Of a DNA stretch of 57,794 bases, positions 8,489 to 17,272 are shown one piece after another. Numbering within the stretch: the first letter of the stretch is position 1; each line of letters starts with the position of its first letter. The stretch comes from Syntrophus sp. (in: bacteria) (GTDB lineage Bacteria; Desulfobacterota; Syntrophia; Syntrophales; UBA8958), in NCBI GenBank assembly GCA_025355725.1, contig JANXZC010000034.1, forward strand, positions 1 to 57,794. The letters are read 5' to 3'. Both the position numbers and the translations under genes were made by a program. Under the pieces are notes generated by a model, which ran no database searches, was not told the DNA's origin, and saw nothing but the letters and a program-made list of their open reading frames with translations.

Positions 8489-9091
8489 CTATCTCGGAGA
8501 CTGCACCGCAACGGCAATCTCGCGGCTTAGCGTCCCCAAGGCCCGGCTCAGGGCCGCTGCGAAACTGGCATAGTCGCCGCCGTTGACCGGTTCGGAGATG
8601 TCCGATCGTCTGACCAGGATGGTCTTTGTCCCGCTTTCCGTTAGGATTGCCCAGTTTGCCTTCAGGGTCACCGTTTTCCCTAATACCCCGTCCAGACGGA
8701 GAATATCAATAGTGATCTGGCTGCTGAGGCTTACCCTGCGACCCCAGGCATAGGAAACTACCCGTTGCGATGGAAGGAGCGTGGACAGGTTCTCCGTCAT
8801 CACCCGGGCGATTTCATCCCGATAGGAACCACTGGACCAGCGGTCAAATTCTGCAATTTTGACCTCATTTTCCCCGGAAAGGGTGACAATCTGGGGGCGA
8901 TCCAGGCTGTCGGGAATGGAAATCGGTCCTACGCCGATTATTTCAGCCTTTCCTGCCGCCACCGAGGAAATATTATCCGGCTTGCTGATCCCATTCAGGG
9001 TATAGAACCTTGCCGGTTGCGACGTCGTACACCCGGCCATGACAAGTGTTAAAATAAACAATAATACTAAGATTTTCAGTCTTTTTTTCAT
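8489..9091 (-). CDS. PqiC-type lipoprotein of an MCE/Mla transport system
   Basis: A 200-residue lipoprotein of the PqiC (ABC-type transport auxiliary, formerly DUF330) family. It has a signal peptide with lipobox LVMAGC and the family landmarks PARFYTLNG, IGVGPISIPDSLDRPQIV and FDRWSSGSYRDEIARVMTEN. Family members sit on the inner face of the outer membrane and are thought to receive the MCE tunnel. The gene starts 12 bp after the MlaD stop and is the last of the nine-gene run. The second PqiC in the window (27710-28324) has the same layout but is clearly a different paralogue. Confidence 0.9.
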   Translation of the reverse strand: MKKRLKILVLLFILTLVMAGCTTSQPARFYTLNGISKPDNISSVAAGKAEIIGVGPISIPDSLDRPQIVTLSGENEVKIAEFDRWSSGSYRDEIARVMTENLSTLLPSQRVVSYAWGRRVSLSSQITIDILRLDGVLGKTVTLKANWAILTESGTKTILVRRSDISEPVNGGDYASFAAALSRALGTLSREIAVAVQSPR

Positions 9092-9103
9092 GCCCTTTCC
9101 TCC

Positions 9104-10105
9104 TTAAGGCCCCTTCTTTCCCTTCAGAATCGCCTCGGGATGGCGTTCCAGATAATCGGTCAGCACCCGCAGAGACCGGGCGATATTGGAAAACTCCCGG
9201 AGAGTGTCTCCCAACTGGAAGGATACCTCCGTATTCTCCTGGGTAAAGCGATTCAGGGCGGCAAGGCTATCGTCCATTTTTTTCAGCGTCCCCTTCGCCT
9301 GATCAAGAGTATCCTTGGCCTTCGCCGCCACTTGACCGGGAACCCCTTCATTCATGGCAAGGGTCTTTTCCGCCTGCCGGAAGGTTCCCCGGGCCGCCTC
9401 GGAGGTTGCCCGCAGATCCTTTAGGGTCGGGCCGATCTCTTCGTTCATCTTTTTTATAAGCCCCTCGGCCTCTTTAGCCGCCTTGGCAAGGGACCTGACG
9501 CCTTCCTGGGTATCCTTGGAATTGACGAGGCCTTCGATGCCCGAGATTATTTTGTCCAGTTTCTGCACCATGTCCTTAAGCGGGAGATCTTGCAAGGCCT
9601 TGGTAAGCTGCTCAAACTGCGTCGGGATCGTCGGGATCTCCTCATATTGTTTCATGAAATTATGGAGATCCATGGGTTTGTCGGGATAAAAATCGAGGGT
9701 GATAACCAACAGGCCGGTCACCAGGCTCTGGATATCCAACTGTCCCTTCAGACCCTTTTTTTCCACCAGGTACTTAATGTCTCCCGCTTCAGCCGTTTCC
9801 TTCCTACCGGTGCTGAGATTAATGACCCGACTCGGGTCAAGCTCAATGACCACGGCGCTATGGAGCGCCTCAATCTCTGGTTTGTAATAGAGCCGGACGT
9901 CGGTGACAACACCGACCTTCACACCTTTGAAATACACGGGGGCCCCCGTGTTCAGGCCCCGGACGGATTCATCAAAGTAGAGGGCATAGAAGTTCTGCTT
10001 TTTAAAGAATTGCCCGGAGGAAAAAATGACAATGGCCGCTGTCAGCAAAACCACCGCCCCGACGACAAAGACGCCGATCATTTTCATACTGGCCTGTTTG
10101 CTCAT
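9104..10105 (-). CDS. mlaD: MlaD-family MCE substrate-binding protein
   Basis: A 333-residue MCE protein. An N-terminal transmembrane anchor (MIGVFVVGAVVLLTAAIVIF) is followed by one MCE beta-barrel domain at about residues 35-120 (LYFDESVRGLNTGAPVYFKG, VGVVTDVRLYYKP). A long helical C-terminus with heptad-like repeats (residues about 165-320) probably forms a hexameric coiled coil. MlaD-type proteins pass phospholipids between membranes with an MlaF/MlaE transporter, encoded directly upstream. It is longer than Escherichia coli MlaD (183 residues) and closer to the long MCE proteins that span much of the periplasm. Confidence 0.92.
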   Translation of the reverse strand: MSKQASMKMIGVFVVGAVVLLTAAIVIFSSGQFFKKQNFYALYFDESVRGLNTGAPVYFKGVKVGVVTDVRLYYKPEIEALHSAVVIELDPSRVINLSTGRKETAEAGDIKYLVEKKGLKGQLDIQSLVTGLLVITLDFYPDKPMDLHNFMKQYEEIPTIPTQFEQLTKALQDLPLKDMVQKLDKIISGIEGLVNSKDTQEGVRSLAKAAKEAEGLIKKMNEEIGPTLKDLRATSEAARGTFRQAEKTLAMNEGVPGQVAAKAKDTLDQAKGTLKKMDDSLAALNRFTQENTEVSFQLGDTLREFSNIARSLRVLTDYLERHPEAILKGKKGP

Positions 10106-10146
10106 GGGTTGCTCCCCTGTCTATGGTCCTTGTTTTACTTTTTGAA

Positions 10147-10962
10147 TCAACAACCGTCCACTGTTAAGTTCTTTTCGGGAAACTCCCCACCCCGGGTCAG
10201 AAAGCTATGGACGATGGGGTTGGTGCACTCCTTCAGCAGCAGCTTCGGATCACCGGAGGCAATCATGGTTTTTGCCGTCGCGTCGAGAAATACGGAGTTA
10301 TTGCCAATAGTAAAAATACTTGCCAGCTCGTGGGTTACCACGACGATGGTCGTCCCCAGACTGTCCCGGAGTTGGAGGATCAGATCATCGAGAAGACGGG
10401 AACTGATGGGGTCCAGTCCTGCCGACGGCTCGTCGAAAAAGAGGATCTCCGGGTCCATGGCCATCGCCCGGGCTAGTCCTGCCCGCTTCATCATGCCCCC
10501 GCTTATCTGGGCGGGATAATAGTCCTCGAACCCCTTCAGCCCCACGAGAGCCAGCTTCAGGGAGGCAATCTCGCCGATATCCTGAGGCGAAAGATCCGTA
10601 TATTCCTCCAGGGGCAAGGCAATATTTTCCGCCAGGGTCATGGAGCTCCATAGGGCGCCGCTCTGGTAGAGGACGCCGAAGCCCCGGGTGATCTCGTCCC
10701 GCTGCTGCTGTTCCGCCCGCCAGTAATCAACATCATTGAAAAGTATCGCCCCCTTGGCCGGATTATTGAGGCCGATGAGGTGCTTGAGGAGGGTGGTCTT
10801 TCCACAGCCGCTTCCCCCCATGATGATGAAGACATCGCCAGTGTATATGGTGAAGTTCAGATCCCGCTGGAGAATGAAATCCCCAAAGGCCATCGTCAGA
10901 TCTTCAACCACTATGTGTGGTTTTTTGTTACCGTTTGTCGGCATATATACAGATACACTCAC
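10147..10962 (-). CDS. mlaF: MlaF-family lipid ABC transporter ATPase
   Basis: A 271-residue ABC ATPase. It has a Walker A (GGSGCGKTT), a Q-loop region (YQSGALWSSMT), an ABC signature in the Mla form (ISGGMMKRAGLARAMA), Walker B with catalytic Glu (ILFFDEPSAGLDP) and a switch His (VVTHE). The SGGMMKR form is characteristic of MlaF/Mkl rather than generic importers. It lies 25 bp after the MlaE gene. The start is uncertain: a GTG at 10962 gives this length and an ATG six codons later is equally possible; neither has a clear ribosome site. Confidence 0.92.
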   Translation of the reverse strand: MSVSVYMPTNGNKKPHIVVEDLTMAFGDFILQRDLNFTIYTGDVFIIMGGSGCGKTTLLKHLIGLNNPAKGAILFNDVDYWRAEQQQRDEITRGFGVLYQSGALWSSMTLAENIALPLEEYTDLSPQDIGEIASLKLALVGLKGFEDYYPAQISGGMMKRAGLARAMAMDPEILFFDEPSAGLDPISSRLLDDLILQLRDSLGTTIVVVTHELASIFTIGNNSVFLDATAKTMIASGDPKLLLKECTNPIVHSFLTRGGEFPEKNLTVDGC

Positions 10963-10987
10963 AAATAGTCGTCATAAAATGAGATTG

Positions 10988-12148
10988 TCAGATTCCCAGG
11001 ACATTGCACAAAACGGTTATAATCGCCGTAGCAATCACGATGCTCACGATCCCCGTTACCACCGCAGAAGTAGTAGCCTCCCCGACGGCGGAAGCGCTCC
11101 GTTCGCACTGGAGTCCCCGGAGACATCCTGTAACAGCAACAAGAATTCCAAAAACCCCGCTCATGAACAGGCCGACCCACATATCGTTGAGCCTGATAGC
11201 GTCCGTCGTCTGATTGTAGTAGGCCATGAAATTCAGATCCAGCACTGTCACCCCCACGATAAGCCCCCCGAGGACACCCATGAAATCGGCATAGAGGCAC
11301 AGGAGGGGCATCATAACGGCCAGGGCGATCATTCTCGGCAGGACGAGGAATTCCATCGGTGGGATGCCCATGGTCTTGAGGGCGTCGATCTCTTCATTTG
11401 TCTGCATGGTTCCCAATTGGGCGGCGAAGGCCGCCCCCGTCCGTCCGGCCATGATCACCCCTGTCATGATCGCCCCCATCTCCCGAAAGACGCCGATCCC
11501 GACCAGATTGGCAATATAGATCTGGGCGCCGAACATGCTCAACTGGATAGCCCCGACAAAGGCGAGGATAAGACCGACCAGCAGGCTGATCAGCGAGACA
11601 ATGGGGAGGGCCTGAATTCCGCATTCCTGCATGGCGACAAACAGATCGCGACGGCGGAAGCGGGCCTGGCCCCTGAGCAACTTCCCGAAGGCCACGGTCG
11701 CCTCGCCGATAAAGGCGAAGACTTCCTGGGTGCCCTGCCAAAAGGCGTAAACTTCCTGTCCTATCTGTTCCAGAACGGACGTCCGGACCTTTTCACGCCT
11801 GGCCCCGGCCCGCTCCGGGACTGCATAAGCCAGATTCAGAAGCCCCTGGACTCCCTGGGGAAGACCTCCCCGGTCCACGGAGACATCCCGCTGTTGACCA
11901 TAGTCAATGGTATTGATGAGGAAGGTGATCAGGACGCTGCTCCAGCCGACCAGCCCGGAACATTCAAAGGCGACGTTTTTCGTCACCGGGGCCTGCTCAA
12001 TTTGCCGGAAAACATCTGCGACAGGGGGCAATTCCTCTCCTGTCCGCCAGTTGCCCCGGAGGACAATCTGCAGTTTTCCTACATCAGGACGGACGAAGGA
12101 GAGCATGCTCTCGTTAACTTGCATTTTTAAGGAGGACCCCATAACCAC
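10988..12148 (-). CDS. mlaE: MlaE-family permease with N-terminal STAS domain
   Basis: A 386-residue permease. Residues about 15-115 resemble a STAS (MlaB-like) domain (VGKLQIVLRGNWRTGEELPP, VAFECSGLVGWSSVLITFL). The rest is the MlaE core with about five transmembrane helices, including LGTMQTNEEIDALKTMGI and PRMIALAVMMPLL. In Escherichia coli MlaB and MlaE are separate; here they are one chain. The start is a GTG at 12148 or an ATG two codons later, with GGGAGGG upstream supplied by a dispersed palindrome. It probably forms the inner-membrane complex with the two genes that follow. Confidence 0.92.
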   Translation of the reverse strand: MVMGSSLKMQVNESMLSFVRPDVGKLQIVLRGNWRTGEELPPVADVFRQIEQAPVTKNVAFECSGLVGWSSVLITFLINTIDYGQQRDVSVDRGGLPQGVQGLLNLAYAVPERAGARREKVRTSVLEQIGQEVYAFWQGTQEVFAFIGEATVAFGKLLRGQARFRRRDLFVAMQECGIQALPIVSLISLLVGLILAFVGAIQLSMFGAQIYIANLVGIGVFREMGAIMTGVIMAGRTGAAFAAQLGTMQTNEEIDALKTMGIPPMEFLVLPRMIALAVMMPLLCLYADFMGVLGGLIVGVTVLDLNFMAYYNQTTDAIRLNDMWVGLFMSGVFGILVAVTGCLRGLQCERSASAVGEATTSAVVTGIVSIVIATAIITVLCNVLGI

Positions 12149-12153
12149 CCTGA

Positions 12154-12175
12154 CCCTCCCCCCCGCCGGGGAGGG
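12154..12175. repeat. C/G-rich dispersed palindrome, copy 1
   Basis: CCCTCCCC (12154-12161) and GGGGAGGG (12168-12175) are perfect inverted arms. Related palindromes lie at 17252-17272, 33093-33130 and 42922-42942. This copy fills most of the gap between the DUF3141 and mlaE genes and supplies the purine-rich sequence ahead of the mlaE start. Confidence 0.6.
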
Positions 12176-12201
12176 AAGTATGTTTTTTTAGGCCCTTTGC
12201 C

Positions 12202-14871
12202 TTAAGTAGCTACAACAAAATGCTTTTTGACGTCCAGATTGAGGGCCTTGGCCACTTTGGCAGCAAGGCGGCCGTTGGGATCAATCTCGGCGTCGCTGAT
12301 CATCATGACCTCCATGGTCAATTTTATGGCTTCTTCACGCTCTTTCCGGGTCGGCAGGAGCTTGGCGAGGGAGGCAATCGCACGATCTTCATCGATAAGG
12401 ACCATAAAATATTGCTCTCGAATCGTCTTTCTTAACTCCTGCTTGTTCACATCTTCAGTTCCCAGGCGCTTCCTGATCTGCTTGCCGATGAGCCGGGAAC
12501 GGTAGTCAATCGCCCCGATATGGATCATGCAGAGCATAATCAGGCGAATCAGGGCCTCACCGAACCCGCCCTTGTCCATATTGTTTTTCAGACGCTCAAC
12601 TTCCGCATGGATCGCCGCCTCCTGCGCCTCATTTTCCTCTTCAATCATCTGGGCCTTCTTTCCCGGGAAGAGCGGCGCCAGTCCCAGTGGCCCGTACATA
12701 GCCTTAAACATATTACGGTAACGGTCGTCCCGGGAATCACGATAACCATTGAGACGATCCTCGATTGTCTGGGCCATGTCTCTTTGCATGGCCAGAAAGT
12801 AGTTGCTGTCCGACACCGGTTTACGGTTTTTTCTGACCATGTCCGCCCATATCTTGAAGGTCGCCATGAAGGGATTCACCTGCTCCGAAAAGATGTAATA
12901 TTTCCGGCGACTCTTGTTGAGCCAGCGCAGCATCTCCGCGCTCTTTTCCGTTGTCATCATACGGACCCAGGGCTGGAGAAAGGTCCGGTACAATTCATCA
13001 TTGAAATCGGACACCTCCGCCACGGAGGCAAAATAATCATCATCCCGATGAGAGTCATTGAGGTCCATGATGCTGGCAATCTTTCGCATCTCAAAACGGA
13101 CGGTATAGTCGCCCTGGATCAGTTCCCCCCGCTCCGCAAAGGGATTCTTCTTCTCAATGATCATCTCATAGAGTCCCGGCGGCAGGTCATCGATCATATC
13201 GAGGGTCGTGACAAACTCGGTGTGCTGCTTCCTGGCAATAGAGGTGCCTACAAAGATCCCCAGGTGGCCCACATCGGGGTGGAGGGTGTAGATGATCACC
13301 TGACCATCCTTCAAGATGGCCTCATCACTGCCGTAAACGTCAACGATCCAGTTGAGGGCCTGTTGAGGAGGGGTAATGTTGTCGCCAAAAGAGGCAAAGA
13401 TGACGATGGGACACTTGATATTCTTCAGGTTGACACGCCTGCCGTCAGGTGTGACAATTCCACCCCTGGCCAATTTATTTCCGATGAAAAGGTTGGTTAC
13501 GATGGAATCGATCTCCTCGGCGTTCATCAGGAAGAAGCCGCTCCACCACTTTTCGAAATGGAGATAGCGCTCCGTCTCCGTATCGATTTTGGAATACAGG
13601 TTATACTCCTTGGCAAAGAGAGTATTGGCCGGATTGAGATTCTCGAAATTCTGAACGAGATAGGAACCGTCGAATATGCCGTTGCCCAGATCACAGGTCA
13701 TCGTGGTGAGCCACTTACCGCCCAGAAGGCCGCCTGAGTAGCGCATGGGGTTTTTGTTCTTGTATCCCGCCCAGTAGGACATGGGGGCGCCATTTAAGAT
13801 AATGGTTCCCATAATGTCCGGCTCAACGGCGGCGAGGGCGGCGACGGCCCATCCAGCCTGGCAGTTTCCCATGACGCAGGGTTTCTCCGCCTCCGGATGC
13901 CGGCGGATGACTTCCCGGAGAAACAGGGCCTCGGCATGGCCGACATCGTTCAGGGTTTGCCCCGGTTCCGGCTTGGGAAAGAACATGACAAAATAGGTTG
14001 GGTGACCAGCTTTTAAGGAGACGCCCACCTGGGATTCCTGTTTGGAACCACCGATTCCCGGCCCGTGCCCCGCCCGGGGATCAACGATGACGAAGGGACG
14101 CTTCTTGGGATCAATTGTCATGCCTTCTTCGGGAATGATCCTGAGGAGGGCGTAATTGACTGGATTATCCATGGTCCGGCCGTCGAGGATCGTTTCATAC
14201 TTGAACTCTAATACCGGCGGCTTTCCTGCCTTGATATGCTCCAGAAAGTTATCGCCCCGCTGACGCATGACATCCCAGAAAAGTATTTGCCGTTGGATCA
14301 TATCCACGCCATATTCCCAGAGGTCTTTCGCAGCAGCGTTGCCCTTCCATGCGTCTCCAAATCCCTTGAAAAAAGTGGACGGATCAGAAGGGGCAAAATA
14401 TTTTTCCCATGATGCAGACTGCCCCGGCGTTTTTACGGCCCCCTGGAACATGACCATTCCCGACTTCCAGAGGTCTTTTAAAAGGACGTTGTCCTTCCAC
14501 ATATTCTCCAATCCCTTGAGGAAAGAGGACGGATCGAGACCGGCGAAAGGTTTCTTCACCTCTTCCTCTTTCTTGTCCGCCCCAGCTGCCTTGGGAGCCG
14601 CAGCGGTTTTTTCCGGCACCTCCTGCTTTACGGTTTTTGAGGGCGGTTTCGCTGCTCCTGAAGTTTTACCGGCGGCTACGGCCTGTTCGGGAGCCGCAGC
14701 TTTTTCTTTTTTTACCGGCTTCACAGCTTTTACGGGTTCAGAAGACGCAGCCTCTGTGGTCTTTTTTATTTCCGGATCGAGAACTGACGACACGGCGGCT
14801 TTAATCTTGGATGCCTTTCCTTTAACCGGCACTGATGTCTTGCCTTTAACTGGCGCTGGTGTCTTGGCCAT
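12202..14871 (-). CDS. DUF3141 PHA-synthase-like alpha/beta hydrolase with basic N-terminal tail
   Basis: An 889-residue protein. Residues 1 to about 105 are a low-complexity Ala/Lys/Pro tail. Residues about 112-147 and 162-197 are an imperfect repeat (DPSSFLKGLENMWKDN versus DPSTFFKGFGDAWKGN). From about residue 220 it matches the DUF3141 family, with FVIVDPRAGHGPGIGG, a nucleophile-type box GNCQAGW (Cys337), and later ILNGAPMSYWAG and HPDVGHLGIFVG, suggesting an intact catalytic triad. DUF3141 proteins resemble PHA synthases and are known to occur beside pta/ackA-type genes; here the upstream neighbour is an acetate kinase-PduL fusion. The start at 14871 is chosen because GGAGGGG precedes it; a frame start at 14898 would overlap the upstream stop. 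Confidence 0.9.
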   Translation of the reverse strand: MAKTPAPVKGKTSVPVKGKASKIKAAVSSVLDPEIKKTTEAASSEPVKAVKPVKKEKAAAPEQAVAAGKTSGAAKPPSKTVKQEVPEKTAAAPKAAGADKKEEEVKKPFAGLDPSSFLKGLENMWKDNVLLKDLWKSGMVMFQGAVKTPGQSASWEKYFAPSDPSTFFKGFGDAWKGNAAAKDLWEYGVDMIQRQILFWDVMRQRGDNFLEHIKAGKPPVLEFKYETILDGRTMDNPVNYALLRIIPEEGMTIDPKKRPFVIVDPRAGHGPGIGGSKQESQVGVSLKAGHPTYFVMFFPKPEPGQTLNDVGHAEALFLREVIRRHPEAEKPCVMGNCQAGWAVAALAAVEPDIMGTIILNGAPMSYWAGYKNKNPMRYSGGLLGGKWLTTMTCDLGNGIFDGSYLVQNFENLNPANTLFAKEYNLYSKIDTETERYLHFEKWWSGFFLMNAEEIDSIVTNLFIGNKLARGGIVTPDGRRVNLKNIKCPIVIFASFGDNITPPQQALNWIVDVYGSDEAILKDGQVIIYTLHPDVGHLGIFVGTSIARKQHTEFVTTLDMIDDLPPGLYEMIIEKKNPFAERGELIQGDYTVRFEMRKIASIMDLNDSHRDDDYFASVAEVSDFNDELYRTFLQPWVRMMTTEKSAEMLRWLNKSRRKYYIFSEQVNPFMATFKIWADMVRKNRKPVSDSNYFLAMQRDMAQTIEDRLNGYRDSRDDRYRNMFKAMYGPLGLAPLFPGKKAQMIEEENEAQEAAIHAEVERLKNNMDKGGFGEALIRLIMLCMIHIGAIDYRSRLIGKQIRKRLGTEDVNKQELRKTIREQYFMVLIDEDRAIASLAKLLPTRKEREEAIKLTMEVMMISDAEIDPNGRLAAKVAKALNLDVKKHFVVAT

Positions 14872-14890
14872 GATGGATCCCCTCCTTTTA

Positions 14891-17227
14891 TTAGACAAAT
14901 CGACGATGTTCTATGGATTCAATATATCCCGTGTCTCCCGCCTTGATTTCGGCGGCATTGCCTTCATCCGTATCAAGGTGCATGTCGAGGCGGAAGTTCT
15001 GGTCCACTCGGATCAAGACATCGCCGAAGATGAGCCCCCGCCCTCCTTCCTTTCGGACCCGGACAACGTCCTTATCCCGGAGGCCGAACTTGAGGGCATC
15101 ATCGGTGGACATGTGGATGTGGCGCTTGGCGCAGATTACCCCTTTTTCCAAATCAATCTTTCCCTGGGGGCCCACCACCGTAATACCCGGTGTTCCCTCG
15201 ATATCACCGGAATCCCGGATCGGGGGATCGATGCCGAGCTTGAACTGTTCCGTCCGGGAAATTTCCAACTGGCTGTATTTTCTCGCCGGGCCGAGAATCC
15301 GGACCTTCTCCAGGTTTCCCTTGGGGCCGACAAGATTGACCGTTTCATCGGCGGCAAACTGCCCCGGCTGACTGAGAGGCGACTTCGGCGTCATCGTTTT
15401 CCCCTTGCCAAAGAGGAGTTCGAAATTCTCCTGGGTCAGGTGGATATGGTGGGCCGAGATGCTCAGGGGGATAGGAGTGGTCTTGAAAACCTTGATATCA
15501 GCCTCGGAACGGACCAGGCCAACAGTGTGGAGCGTGTTCCGGGCAATCATTCGCTCCTCGTCAGCGGGAATCACCAACACCCGGAGCTTGGCGTTTGGTT
15601 CCGCGATGTCGACGACCTGTCCCCGCTCCGGCCGGGCCTCGCGGTTTACCTTATGATCAATGGTCATGCCAAAGGCCTCGAATCCCTGAAAGATCCTGGC
15701 CCGGATCTCCGGGGAGTTTTCCCCGATGCCGCCGGTAAACACTACCACGTCCAGGCCGCCCAGGGCTACAGTATAGGCGCCGATGTACTTCTTGATCCGG
15801 TAACAGAAGACGCTGATCGCTTCCAGGGCATGGGCGTCGCCACTTTCCGCCGCTGCGAGTAGTTCCCGCATATCGTTGGTCAGGCCGCTGATTCCCTTGA
15901 GACCACTTTCTTTATTGAAGATGTTTTCCAGATCGGCGGCGTTCCTGCCCTTCCGGAGAAGATGGAAGATAACCCCCGGATCCACATCCCCGGGACGCGT
16001 CCCCATGACGAGGCCCTCCAGGGGGGTCATCCCCATGCTGGTGTCGATGCTCCGACCATGATCGATGGCGCAGACCGAGGCGCCGCTGCCCAGGTGGCAG
16101 GTGATCATCTTGAGTTCACTCAGGGGTTTTTTGAGAAAAGTGGCGGCATTCAGGGCAACGTATTCGTGATTTGTCCCGTGGAATCCATACCGGCGGATTT
16201 TTTCCTCCGTGCAGAGCTGCCGGGGCAGGGCATAAGTCGCCGCTGCCACCGGGATGGTCTGATGAAAGGTGTTGTCGAAGACGGCGACCTGTTTCGCCCC
16301 GGGAAGAAGTTTCCGGAAGAGCTCGATTCCCTCGATGTTATAGGGGTTATGTAGGGGGGCAAGATCGGATACTGATCTGATCTGTTCCAGGACCTGGTCG
16401 TCGATGACTACGGGACCATTGAAGAGTCCGCCGCCGTGGGTTACCCGGTGACCGACGGCCTTGAATTCCCGGACATCCCGGACGGCGCCGACTGCCGGAT
16501 CGGCAATGGCTGCCACCATGAACTCGAAGGCCTTCTCCATGTTGGGAACCGCCCCCAGGGATACCGATTTTTTTGACTTAGGGGTGACAACCTTGTGATG
16601 GGCGTCGGCGGAACCGATCCGCTCGATGGTCCCCTCAATGAGCGGGTCTCGTTGCGTCGTATCGAAGATGGTGTATTTCAGAGAGGAACTCCCGCAGTTG
16701 ATGACGGAGATCTTCATCGGCTCCGAGGCGGAGGTAAAATAAAGATCGTAGGGATCCGGGCTGGCCAGCATGGCCGCCGCGCGAACCTCCTGCTCCTTCT
16801 GATAAAGGCCCATTTTAAAGACAATCTCCATCAAATTTTTGGTGAATAGCAGCGCCGCCGCAGGGTTTTTCTTGACCGCAGCCATAAGAACCGGCCGGGG
16901 AATACGGATCAGGGTACTGGGCTTGGTCGTCTTATAATCGAAAGCCACCAGATTCCCCGTAAAAACGGACATATCACCAAAGATCCGCCCCTTCTCCAAA
17001 TGGGTCAATAACTCTTCCGTCACGCCCTCGCCGGGGATGGATACGCCCACCTCGCCATCGTAGACAATCCAGCTGTAATTGTGTGTCTCCCCTCTTTTCT
17101 CTACGTCAACACCAGACGCAAACTCAACGCTTTCGGACGCTTCTACACACTCATCAAGTTCCTCGTCGGAAAACAGGGCCATTAAAGGGTTACTCTGAAA
17201 AAATGTCTTCAGGTCGCTGGCAGCCAT
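14891..17227 (-). CDS. cNMP-binding-fold/acetate kinase/PduL phosphotransacylase fusion
   Basis: A 778-residue three-domain protein. Residues about 15-135 have a cyclic-nucleotide-binding fold (GEVGVSIPGEGV, GRIFGDMSVFTG), but the phosphate-binding Arg expected after the FGE-like turn is not seen. Residues 171 to about 572 are an acetate kinase: INCGSSSLKY, GHRVTHGG, VFDNTFHQTIP (Asp318), YGFHGTNH, MGMTPLEGLVMGTRPGDVDP and FTGGIGENS. Residues about 585-778 are a PduL-type phosphotransacylase with Zn-ligand segments HHIHLT, KRHIHM and LDMHLDTDE. Together they would interconvert acyl-CoA plus ADP and acyl acid plus ATP on one chain. AAGGAG precedes the ATG. It lies between the RND outer-membrane gene and the DUF3141 gene, 33 and 19 bp away. 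Confidence 0.95.
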   Translation of the reverse strand: MAASDLKTFFQSNPLMALFSDEELDECVEASESVEFASGVDVEKRGETHNYSWIVYDGEVGVSIPGEGVTEELLTHLEKGRIFGDMSVFTGNLVAFDYKTTKPSTLIRIPRPVLMAAVKKNPAAALLFTKNLMEIVFKMGLYQKEQEVRAAAMLASPDPYDLYFTSASEPMKISVINCGSSSLKYTIFDTTQRDPLIEGTIERIGSADAHHKVVTPKSKKSVSLGAVPNMEKAFEFMVAAIADPAVGAVRDVREFKAVGHRVTHGGGLFNGPVVIDDQVLEQIRSVSDLAPLHNPYNIEGIELFRKLLPGAKQVAVFDNTFHQTIPVAAATYALPRQLCTEEKIRRYGFHGTNHEYVALNAATFLKKPLSELKMITCHLGSGASVCAIDHGRSIDTSMGMTPLEGLVMGTRPGDVDPGVIFHLLRKGRNAADLENIFNKESGLKGISGLTNDMRELLAAAESGDAHALEAISVFCYRIKKYIGAYTVALGGLDVVVFTGGIGENSPEIRARIFQGFEAFGMTIDHKVNREARPERGQVVDIAEPNAKLRVLVIPADEERMIARNTLHTVGLVRSEADIKVFKTTPIPLSISAHHIHLTQENFELLFGKGKTMTPKSPLSQPGQFAADETVNLVGPKGNLEKVRILGPARKYSQLEISRTEQFKLGIDPPIRDSGDIEGTPGITVVGPQGKIDLEKGVICAKRHIHMSTDDALKFGLRDKDVVRVRKEGGRGLIFGDVLIRVDQNFRLDMHLDTDEGNAAEIKAGDTGYIESIEHRRFV

Positions 17228-17251
17228 TTGTATCTCCTTCTCGTTTCATCT

Positions 17252-17272
17252 TCCTCCCCTTCAAGGGGGAGG
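17252..17272. repeat. C/G-rich dispersed palindrome, copy 2
   Basis: TCCTCCCCTT and AAGGGGGAGG are near-perfect inverted arms, followed on the plus strand by GCGGGGGTGGGGATGGG. It covers the end of the outer-membrane channel gene, so that protein ends in an odd Pro-rich tail (PSPPPPPP) encoded by the repeat. Confidence 0.6.

Noticed and set aside
10736..12130. 464-codon open frame on the plus strand
   Set aside because: It runs antisense across mlaF and mlaE. The product is rich in His, Asp and Gly with no domain, as expected for a shadow frame.
14267..15862. 531-codon open frame opposite the AckA-PduL fusion
   Set aside because: The minus strand has complete, motif-rich proteins here. The plus-strand product has none.
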